A stretch of 5,674 nt of DNA from JAZDLO01 sp043801935 (GTDB lineage: Bacteria; Actinomycetota; Thermoleophilia; RBG-16-64-13): positions 1 through 5,674 of the forward strand of contig JAZDLO010000198.1 in the NCBI GenBank assembly GCA_043801935.1, in the 5' to 3' direction. Shown piece by piece: positions 1-5,674 of the stretch. Position numbers and translations under genes: made by a program. The notes below the pieces were generated by a model. The model saw nothing but the letters and a program-made list of their open reading frames with translations, made no database searches and had not been told where the DNA came from. Position 1 is the first letter of the stretch, and each line of letters starts with the position of its first letter.

Positions 1-141
1 CCTCAACCTGAAAATGGACCGAGAGCACGTGCTCCGGTTCCGCAAGGACGAGATGACCGAACGGGTCACCCGCGAGGTGGCGAATCTGCCGTTCCTGGCC
101 GTGGAGAGCGACGGCAACCCCTTCCCCCAGCTTATCGACGC
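1..141. repeat. Terminal direct repeat, left copy
   Basis: These 141 bases are identical to the last 141 bases of the window. The match starts at base 1 and runs through base 141, which pairs with the window's final base. The repeat lies inside the coding sequence of the activase gene, close to its 3' end, and not in a non-coding terminus. An exact overlap of this size at both ends of a contig is what an assembler leaves when a circular path is cut open. 141 is also a commonly used largest k-mer size in metagenome assembly. The repeat is therefore read as a sign of circular or tandem topology, not as a biological terminal repeat. Confidence 0.97.
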
Positions 142-214
142 ACGCCTGGAGAGCTTCGTCGTGCAGGCTCTTCGCCTGAATGAGGTAATGGGATGCGCAT
201 TCCGGCGATCGTGA
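2..214 (+). CDS. 3' end of acyl-CoA dehydratase activase fusion gene (continues from 5674 if the ends are joined)
   Basis: The frame is open from base 2 and stops at TGA 212-214. It encodes the C-terminal tail of the giant protein that starts at 1452. When the repeat is merged, base 2 is in the same frame as base 5535, and this piece supplies residues 1362-1431. The conserved end of the family is visible as NLPFLAVESDGNPFPQ, followed by LIDARLESF, which matches the end of the HgdB-like half in related fusion proteins. The last few residues (about GCAFRRS) look less typical, so the natural end may have been altered where the ruvB remnant joins. The frame overlaps the start of the ruvB remnant by 22 bases. 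Taken as a linear window this is a 5'-truncated gene; taken as a circle it is the end of a complete one. Confidence 0.9.
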   Translation, partial: LNLKMDREHVLRFRKDEMTERVTREVANLPFLAVESDGNPFPQLIDARLESFVVQALRLNEVMGCAFRRS

Positions 215-849
215 ACACCCATTCCGGGCATTGTGATCAGTTCCGAATCGCCATCTACGCGGCGAATCAGCGCGGCGAGCCGCTGGACCACGCGCTCTTC
301 TTCGGCCCGCCGGGGCTGGGCAAGACCACGCTGGCCATCCTCCTCGCGAAGGAGATGGGCGTCAGCATCCGGACCACGACGGGCCCGGTGCTCGAGCGGC
401 CGGGCGACCTCGTGGGTCTCCTGACCGGCCCTCGAGGAGTTCCTCCATGCGGTTCGGGATGGCGGAGCCGCGGTACACCGCGGATCGCGAACCGGCTCCT
501 GCGGCGCGTACGGGACTACGCCGAGGTGCGGGCGGACGGGAGGGTGACGCAGGAGGTGGCGCAGGTGGCGCTCCAGCGCCTCGATGTGGACGAGTTCGGG
601 CTCGACGACATGGACGCGCGCATCCTGAAGACGATCATCGAGAAGTTCGAGGGCGGGCCAGTGGGGCTGGGCACGGTGGCGGTGGCGGTCGGCGAGGACG
701 CCGGCACGCTCGAAGAGGTCTACGAGCCGTTCCTCATCCAGCAGGGCTTCCTGCACCGCACGCCGCGCGGCCGCGTCGCGACGGCGGCGGCGTACCGGCA
801 CTTCGGCTTCACCGCGCCGAAGGGGCAGGACACGCTGTTCGGGCAGTAG
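193..849 (+). pseudogene. ruvB: ruvB remnant (Holliday junction branch-migration ATPase), N-truncated with in-frame central deletion
   Basis: RuvB is the hexameric AAA+ motor that drives branch migration of Holliday junctions with RuvA. This 218-codon frame carries two separate blocks of it. Block 1 (about 240-425) contains RIAIYAANQRGEPLDH, the Walker A motif GPPGLGKTT and the following GPVLERPGDLVGLLT. Block 2 (about 463-846) contains the sensor-2 region RSRGTPRIANRLLRRVRDYA, the winged-helix part with GGPVGLGT and TLEEVYEPFLIQQG, and the terminal TPRGRVATAAAYRHFG. Between them about 110 residues are missing, including Walker B (FIDEIHRL in the family), sensor 1 and the arginine finger. About 20-40 N-terminal residues are also missing, and the product is about two thirds of the usual 320-350. 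GAGG at 182-185 could serve the ATG at 193, so a protein might be made, but ATPase activity is not expected. The stop at 847-849 after LFGQ looks like the natural end. Homology is certain; non-function is inferred. Confidence 0.88.
198..236 (+). repeat. Imperfect 17-bp tandem-type direct repeat at the activase/ruvB junction
   Basis: CATTCCGGCGATCGTGA at 198-214 is followed by CATTCCGGGCATTGTGA at 220-236, with 14 of 17 positions identical and a 5-bp spacer. The pair covers the stretch where recognisable activase sequence ends and recognisable ruvB sequence begins, and the activase stop codon is the last three bases of the first copy. It may be a trace of slippage or short-homology joining, but a match of this size can also arise by chance. 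Confidence 0.45.
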
Positions 850-1281
850 CTGGGCGGGCGCGCCCCGGCCGACACCGCGACCCTGGACTGGCTCGAGTTC
901 CTCGCCCGGCTCATCTCCCACATCCCCGACCCCGGCCCGGTGATGACGCACTATTACGGCTGGCACGCCAGCCGCTTCCGGGGGATGCGGCGACGCCAGG
1001 CGGCCGCAGGTCCACGGCAGGCGCCGGGAGCTCCCCGGCTCGAGGGAGCCGTCGCGATCGTCGCTCCGTCCGCCCCGGCGCGCATCGTGGCCGTCATCAC
1101 CGACCCGCCGCTCACCGCCAACCGCTTGCCGCCCGCTTCAGCACCGAGCTGCAACCCGTGCCGGCCCAGAACACCCCCGACTCACCCGCGTCCCGCCCCC
1201 GCCCACCGACCCGCTACGTCCTTGACGCGCAGACGCCCCGGCCAGATACTCGGACCGGCAGGAAGGAAGTTCCTTCTGTGA
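850..1281 (+). pseudogene. IS91-type (Y2) transposase, C-terminal remnant with internal deletion
   Basis: Directly after the ruvB stop, in the same frame, lies a recognisable piece of the C-terminal part of IS91-like transposases: LDWLEFLARLISHIPDPG, then HYYGWHASRFRGMRRRQ (949-999), the usual block before a variable arginine- and proline-rich stretch. VAIVAPSAPA (1051-1080) runs straight into RIVAVITDPPL (1081-1113). In intact relatives these are separated by some tens of residues that include a CPRCGG-type motif, so an internal deletion near 1080 is inferred. After about 1130 the frame loses similarity. A +2-shifted frame reads RFSTELQPVPAQ, resembling the end of the family, which suggests a frameshift. 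The zinc-binding N-terminus and the catalytic tyrosine pair are absent, so it cannot act as a transposase. The frame closes at TGA 1279-1281. IS91 elements move by rolling-circle replication. Confidence 0.7.
1262..1276. repeat. Short inverted repeat, 7-bp arms
   Basis: GAAGGAA and TTCCTTC flank a single G, giving a nearly perfect palindrome just before the end of the transposase-remnant frame. It could be an operator-like site or a leftover of the element's end. A hairpin with a 1-nt loop is unlikely in RNA, and no function can be assigned. Confidence 0.35.
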
Positions 1282-1283
1282 AG

Positions 1284-1310
1284 CGACGCCCCGCGCCTTG
1301 GACGGCGTCG
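1284..1310. repeat. Inverted repeat in the activase leader (hairpin-capable)
   Basis: CGACGCC (1284-1290) and GGCGTCG (1304-1310) are exact reverse complements around a 13-nt loop. The stem would be GC-rich, but no T-run follows it, so a Rho-independent terminator is not supported. It sits just after the transposase remnant and about 140 bp before the activase start. It could be a leader hairpin or a chance match in GC-rich DNA. Confidence 0.3.
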
Positions 1311-1441
1311 GAATACGGTTGTGAGCCGCCGCTGCTTTTCAGGATGTCTCACCGCCCGGATTGGCTCAGTTCGGTGGGGTCAGGCTAGGGACGCGAGCGC
1401 CGACACCCTATGAACCTGTGAGCGGATCTCCCAGGTCAGAT

Positions 1442-1445
1442 GGAG
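1442..1445 (+). promoter_or_regulatory. Ribosome binding site of the activase gene
   Basis: GGAG lies six bases upstream of the ATG at 1452. This is good Shine-Dalgarno spacing and decides the start. The protein N-terminus from this ATG (MNRAIGICTGAST) begins right at the first strand of the ATPase fold, as in relatives. Confidence 0.75.
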
Positions 1446-1451
1446 CCCTCT

Positions 1452-4400
1452 ATGAATCGTGCGATCGGCATCTGTACCGGCGCGTCCACCATCTCGCTCG
1501 TCACACTCGATACGAACGGATCCCGGCCCGCTATCCGGCAGGTGATCACTCGGCCCCACGAGGGCAATCCCCGAGAGGTCTTGAACGAGCTGCTGGAATC
1601 GCTCGCGCTGGACGAGAGCGACCCGATCGCCGTCACGGGACGACGGTTCAAGGAAAGCCTCAACCTCACCCCTGTCTCCGAACCGCTCGCGGTGGAGCAC
1701 GCGCTCAGGTTCGTGAACCGGCAAGGAACGCGCTTCAACGCCGTCATCAGCGCCGGTGGCGAGACCTTCCTGGCGTACCGGCTCGACGGTGAGGGTCGGA
1801 TCAGCCGGGTCTACTCGGGGAACAAATGCGCCTCCGGCACGGGGGAGTTCTTCATCCAGCAGACGCGGCGGATGGACGTCAGCCTGGAGAACGCGGTGGA
1901 CATCGCCCGGAGCGAGGAGCCCTACACCGTTTCGGGGCGCTGCTCGGTCTTCTGCAAGAGCGATTGCACCCACGCGACCAACAAGGGGATACCCAAGGGG
2001 CGCGTGGTGGCCGGTCTCGGCCGCATGATGGCCGCCAAGGTGCTGGAATTGCTCAAGAACACGCCCAGAGAGAACATCATGATGGTGGGCGGTACCACCC
2101 GGATCGGCGTCATGGTGGACTACCTCCGTGAGGAGATCAGCAACCTGGTCATCCCGAAGGAAGCCGCCTACTTCGAGGCCCTAGGGGCCGCCCTCTGGGC
2201 CTCGGAGAACGCCACCCTTCCCCTTGCGTCCACCGACGGGCTGTACGGGCCCCGGCAGTCCCAGTTCGAATACCACCGGCCGCTGAGGGGATTTGAGGAC
2301 CAGGTGACGTTCAGCTCCTCCGAGAGAGGAATCGCCCAGCCCGGCGACGTATGTATCCTGGGTCTGGATGTGGGATCCACAACGACCAAAGCCGTCCTGT
2401 TGCGTGAATCAGACCTGAAAGTAGTGGCCGGCAACTACCGACGCACCAACGGGGATCCCGTCGCGGCCTCCCGCGCCTGCTACCGGTCCCTGCTGGGCCA
2501 GCTCAATGGTACCGGGATCGTTGTTCGGGGACTGGGCGCAACGGGATCGGGACGGCAGATCGCCGGCCTGCACGCGCTGACCGATGGGGTGATCAACGAG
2601 ATCATCGCCCACGCAACCGCCGCCTGCCACATCGATCCCGAGGTGGACACCATCTTCGAGATCGGCGGCCAGGATGCCAAGTACACCTATATCACCAACG
2701 GAGTGGCCAGCGACTACGCTATGAACGAGGCCTGTTCGGCCGGCACGGGCTCCTTCCTGGAGGAATCCGCCCGGGAGACCCTGGGCATCCGGATGGAGGA
2801 TATCGCCGACCGGGCCCTGGAGGGGGACCGCCCGCCCAACTTCAGCGATCAGTGCGCCGCCTTCATCTCCTCGGACATCAAGAACGCGTTCCACGAGGGG
2901 ATCCGGAAGGAGGACGTGGCGGCCGGCCTCGTGTACTCCATCTGCATGAACTACGTCAACCGGGTCAAGGGAGCGCGCCCGGTGGGCGAGAAGGTGTTCA
3001 TGCAGGGCGGAGTCTGCTACAACCGGGCCGTGCCGCTGGCCATGGCCGCGCTGTCCGGGAAACAGATCATCGTGCCCCCCGACCCGGGGATGACCGGGGC
3101 CTTCGGGGTTGCTCTGGAGGTGAAGAATCGGATCGACCAGGGGCTCATGACCGAGGGCCGATTCGATCTGCAGCGGCTCGCGGACCGGGAGGTCGAGTAC
3201 AAGTCGTCGTTCAAGTGCACCGGGGGAAGAGAGCGGTGCGACATCGGCTGCACGGTGAACCGGATCGTGATCGAGGGCAAGACCTACCCGTTCGGCGGCG
3301 CGTGCAACCTGTACTACAACATCCGCCACAGCCTGAAGGTGGATGCGGGCCGTCACGACCTGGTGGTGAGGCGCCAGCAGGTGGTTTTCGAGGAGTATGC
3401 TCCGGACGCGGCCTCCCTGGGACCGGAGGCGCCCACGGTGGGTATCCCGCAGTCCTTCCTGGTCAACACCTACTATCCGCTGTTTTCCCACTTCTTTGCC
3501 GAGTTGGACCTGCGTCCCGTGCTCTCCGATGAGGTGGACCCGGATGGACTCGACCGGATCGCCGCGCCCTTCTGCTATCCCTGCGAACTTTCGCACGGTT
3601 ACCTGGCCAACCTGCTTAAGAAGGACACCGACTTCCTTTTCCTGCCCCATATCCCGGCCGAGGAGGTGGATGGTGTCGAGGACCCCGTAAGCACGTGCCC
3701 GCTTCTTCAGGGGGAGAGCTACTACCTGCGCAGCGCGTTCGAGGACCTTCTGCGGGACCGGGCCGTCCTGGCGCCGGTCATCGACCTCTCCGCCGACCGC
3801 GCGACACAGCGGGCCCAGTTCCAGCAGATGGCCGAGGCCCTGAAGCGCGATCCCGAGGAATTGGGACGGGCCTATGACCGGGCGCGCGAGGTGCAGGACC
3901 GGATGCGCCGGCACATGCTTGAGCTGGGACGTGAGGCCCTTCGAGAGATCGAACGGGACCCGGAGCGGACCGGCGTCGTGCTCATGGGCCGGCCGTACAA
4001 CGCGTACGCCGGCGACGCGAACAAGGGGATCCCCCACAGGTTCGCCTCACGGGGGATCACGATCATCCCGGTGGACTTCCTTGAGTTGGGCCCTTACCCC
4101 GCCCGGGACCACATGTACTGGGCGATGGGGCATGTCAACCTGAAGGGGGCCCGGTTCATCGAGCAGCATCCGCAGCTGTTCGGGTGCTTCATCACGAACT
4201 TCTCCTGCGGGCCGGACTCGTTCGTCATCGGTTACTTCCGGGACATCCTGGGCTCGAAACCCTCGCTGACGCTGGAACTCGACAACCACACCGCCGACGC
4301 GGGGCTGGAAACACGCATCGAGGCCTTCCTGGACATCGTGAACAGATACCGCAGTCTCCAATCCGGGGCTGCGGAACCGGAACAGACCTCGAAGCCGTTC

Positions 4401-5674
4401 CGACCGGCCACGGCCCAGATCGTGGGCGGCCGGTCACGGATCGTCACCTCCGACGGCGAGACGGTCACTCTGTTCGATCCGAGGGTGCGCCTGGTATTCC
4501 CATCGATGAATCCGTACTCGGCCCAGGCTGCTGCGGCGACCTATCGCGGAATGGGGATCCGGGCCCAGGCCCTGCCGCCCATGAATGAGGAGCACCTGTC
4601 GCTGGGCAGAGGGCACTCAAGCTGCAAGGAATGCCTGCCCCTTCTGCTGACGATGGGAGCGCTCATCAAGTACTTGCGCGACGATCGGCCAGAGGATGAG
4701 ATCACCGTCTACTTCATGCCCACCACTGACGGCCCGTGCCGCCAGGGTCAGTACAGAGACTTCCTGAACGATCACATTCGGAAGAAGCAGTTCCGGAACA
4801 CGGCCGTGCTCAGTGTCACCAGCGGGGACGGCTACGGAGGGCTGGGCAGCAGGATCCGGCTTCTCAACTGGAACGCCGTGGTCGCCGCGGACGTCTTCGA
4901 GGACATCCACAACGCCATGCTCGTTCTGACCGAGGACCCACGGGCCTCGCATCGCAGACTGCAGGAGGTTTGGGCCGGTGTGGTAGTGGGTCTCGAAGGG
5001 GGGCGCAAGACGTTCCGCCGAGCGCTTCGAAAGGCGGCGATCGAGCTTCGATCCGTGCCGCAGACATCCCCACTCCAGGGGGCCCCCCAGGTCCTGGTCG
5101 TGGGTGAGGTTTTTGTACGCAAGGAAGGCATCGCCCGACGGTGGCTGCCCGAGCGCCTGGCCGACAGCGGCATCGTCTCTCACGTGGCCCCGATCCACGA
5201 GTGGGTCTACTACGTGGACTGGCTTGTCGAGAACGGGCTGCTCGCGGGTGATCAGAGCCCGCGGGCACGGCTCGTCAGACGGATCCAGCATGCGGTCATG
5301 CTCAGGGCGGAACGCTGGATCAAGCGGACCATGGCACAGTCGGGCTGGTACGTGCCCCGCCTGGTTGACATAGAAGGGACCATCGCCGCTGCCCGGGACC
5401 TGATCTCCCCGAGCCTGCGTGGAGAAGCCGTGCTCACCGTCGGCGGCCCCATGGCGGGGGTGGGCAGGGAGTTCTGCGGAGCGATCGCGATAGGGCCGTT
5501 CGGCTGCATGCCGAACCGGCTCGGGGAATCGATCCTCAACCTGAAAATGGACCGAGAGCACGTGCTCCGGTTCCGCAAGGACGAGATGACCGAACGGGTC
5601 ACCCGCGAGGTGGCGAATCTGCCGTTCCTGGCCGTGGAGAGCGACGGCAACCCCTTCCCCCAGCTTATCGACGC
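1452..5674 (+). CDS. Acyl-CoA dehydratase activase/dehydratase-like fusion protein (BadF/BcrA-type ATPase x2, DUF2229, HgdB-like), 3' end outside linear window
   Basis: This frame runs from ATG 1452 to the window end without a stop (1407 codons); with 1-214 it is complete at 1431 residues, normal for the family. Domain order: ATPase copy 1 (about 1-290) with GICTGAST, GNKCASGTGEFF (C126) and GRCSVFCKSDC (C164, C168, C172); ATPase copy 2 (about 300-560) with GLDVGSTTTK (304-313), EIGGQDAK (403-410), NEACSAGTGSF (C428), DQCAAF (C468) and FMQGGVCYN. A cysteine linker follows (C589, C596, C600, C618), then a DUF2229-type region from about 661 with FCYPCE (C708, C711), then an HgdB-like half with MGRPYN (845-850), NFSCGPDSF (C919), SCKEC (C1058, C1061), DGPCRQGQ (C1096) and C1342/C1352. 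Relatives use ATP to drive an electron through a [4Fe-4S] cluster onto a dehydratase or double-cubane reductase. Here both partners are on one chain, presumably cytosolic and oxygen-sensitive. No signal peptide or membrane segment is seen. The physiological substrate is unknown, and no dehydratase, CoA-transferase or ferredoxin gene lies nearby. Confidence 0.95.
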   Translation, partial: MNRAIGICTGASTISLVTLDTNGSRPAIRQVITRPHEGNPREVLNELLESLALDESDPIAVTGRRFKESLNLTPVSEPLAVEHALRFVNRQGTRFNAVISAGGETFLAYRLDGEGRISRVYSGNKCASGTGEFFIQQTRRMDVSLENAVDIARSEEPYTVSGRCSVFCKSDCTHATNKGIPKGRVVAGLGRMMAAKVLELLKNTPRENIMMVGGTTRIGVMVDYLREEISNLVIPKEAAYFEALGAALWASENATLPLASTDGLYGPRQSQFEYHRPLRGFEDQVTFSSSERGIAQPGDVCILGLDVGSTTTKAVLLRESDLKVVAGNYRRTNGDPVAASRACYRSLLGQLNGTGIVVRGLGATGSGRQIAGLHALTDGVINEIIAHATAACHIDPEVDTIFEIGGQDAKYTYITNGVASDYAMNEACSAGTGSFLEESARETLGIRMEDIADRALEGDRPPNFSDQCAAFISSDIKNAFHEGIRKEDVAAGLVYSICMNYVNRVKGARPVGEKVFMQGGVCYNRAVPLAMAALSGKQIIVPPDPGMTGAFGVALEVKNRIDQGLMTEGRFDLQRLADREVEYKSSFKCTGGRERCDIGCTVNRIVIEGKTYPFGGACNLYYNIRHSLKVDAGRHDLVVRRQQVVFEEYAPDAASLGPEAPTVGIPQSFLVNTYYPLFSHFFAELDLRPVLSDEVDPDGLDRIAAPFCYPCELSHGYLANLLKKDTDFLFLPHIPAEEVDGVEDPVSTCPLLQGESYYLRSAFEDLLRDRAVLAPVIDLSADRATQRAQFQQMAEALKRDPEELGRAYDRAREVQDRMRRHMLELGREALREIERDPERTGVVLMGRPYNAYAGDANKGIPHRFASRGITIIPVDFLELGPYPARDHMYWAMGHVNLKGARFIEQHPQLFGCFITNFSCGPDSFVIGYFRDILGSKPSLTLELDNHTADAGLETRIEAFLDIVNRYRSLQSGAAEPEQTSKPFRPATAQIVGGRSRIVTSDGETVTLFDPRVRLVFPSMNPYSAQAAAATYRGMGIRAQALPPMNEEHLSLGRGHSSCKECLPLLLTMGALIKYLRDDRPEDEITVYFMPTTDGPCRQGQYRDFLNDHIRKKQFRNTAVLSVTSGDGYGGLGSRIRLLNWNAVVAADVFEDIHNAMLVLTEDPRASHRRLQEVWAGVVVGLEGGRKTFRRALRKAAIELRSVPQTSPLQGAPQVLVVGEVFVRKEGIARRWLPERLADSGIVSHVAPIHEWVYYVDWLVENGLLAGDQSPRARLVRRIQHAVMLRAERWIKRTMAQSGWYVPRLVDIEGTIAAARDLISPSLRGEAVLTVGGPMAGVGREFCGAIAIGPFGCMPNRLGESILNLKMDREHVLRFRKDEMTERVTREVANLPFLAVESDGNPFPQLID
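5534..5674. repeat. Terminal direct repeat, right copy
   Basis: This is an exact copy of bases 1-141 in the same orientation and, by the activase reading frame, in the same codon phase. It covers codons from just after GESI through NLPFLAVESDGNPFPQLID of the activase. Merging the two copies gives a 5533-bp unit. Confidence 0.97.

Larger units (their letters stand above)
1282..1451 (+). other. Non-coding leader between transposase remnant and activase gene
   Basis: This 170-bp stretch holds no coding sequence I can defend. It contains the 1284-1310 inverted repeat and ends in the activase ribosome binding site. Any promoter for the activase should lie here or in the transposase remnant. I looked for -35/-10 pairs and found only weak TTGGCT-like and TAGGGA-like matches around 1362-1392, too poor to call. 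Confidence 0.5.

Noticed and set aside
1..141. Phage-type direct terminal repeat
   Set aside because: No terminase, capsid, portal or other phage gene is present, and the repeat sits in the middle of conserved activase codons. An assembly overlap explains it better.
957..974. Palindrome CGGCTGGC-AC-GCCAGCCG
   Set aside because: Its 8-bp arms are perfect, but it lies inside conserved transposase codons (GWHASR) and the 2-nt centre is too small for an RNA hairpin loop. Chance in GC-rich coding sequence is enough.
447..1388. Plus-strand open frame of 313 codons
   Set aside because: It is a shifted reading of the ruvB and transposase remnants and is extremely rich in Arg, Ala, Gly and Pro. Only its short RFSTELQPVPAQ part near 1134-1170 may be meaningful, as the frameshifted tail of the transposase.
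1282..1451. tRNA, riboswitch or CRISPR content in the leader
   Set aside because: I saw no cloverleaf, no known aptamer core and no regularly spaced repeats.
1361..1792. Plus-strand open frame of 143 codons overlapping the activase start
   Set aside because: It overlaps the well-supported start at 1452 in another frame, lacks a ribosome binding site as good as GGAG at 1442, and resembles no family.
2409..4037. Long open frame on the minus strand (542 codons)
   Set aside because: It lies fully antisense to the activase, whose motifs are unmistakable over the same bases. Long antisense open frames are expected in GC-rich genes, and the translation shows no recognisable domain.
4617..5561. Minus-strand open frame of 314 codons
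   Set aside because: It is antisense to the HgdB-like half of the activase. Its composition is rich in Arg, His and Pro, typical of a shadow frame, and it has no motif.

Overview
The window is high-GC bacterial DNA whose codon third positions are mostly G or C, and every gene trace reads on the + strand. The 2-hydroxyacyl-CoA dehydratase-type activase is normally found in anaerobes, and the IS91-type transposase trace resembles those of GC-rich environmental bacteria. The taxon cannot be fixed from sequence alone. The first 141 bases recur exactly as the last 141, so the window probably represents a circular or tandemly repeated unit of 5533 bp, or an assembly-graph loop cut at an arbitrary point.

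Layout: (1) 2-214 is the 3' end of a giant CoA-dehydratase activase gene. (2) 193-849 is a ruvB remnant that has lost its N-terminus and about 110 central residues but keeps its natural-looking C-terminus and stop. (3) 850-1281 is a C-terminal remnant of an IS91-type (Y2) transposase, also with an internal deletion. (4) 1282-1451 is non-coding leader with two small inverted repeats and a good ribosome binding site. (5) 1452-5674 is the same activase gene from its start codon, with no stop before the window ends. Joining the repeat (5533 to 1) closes one uninterrupted frame of 1431 residues, 1452-5533 plus 1-214.

The only apparently functional gene is this activase/dehydratase-like fusion. It has two BadF/BcrA-type ATPase domains in tandem, a cysteine-rich linker, a DUF2229-type region and an HgdB-like C-terminal half. 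It probably couples ATP hydrolysis to low-potential electron transfer through Fe-S clusters, but its substrate is unknown. The ruvB and transposase pieces look like debris from rearrangement lying between the tail and head of this gene. No replication, maintenance or phage gene is visible, so nothing here explains how a free circle would persist.
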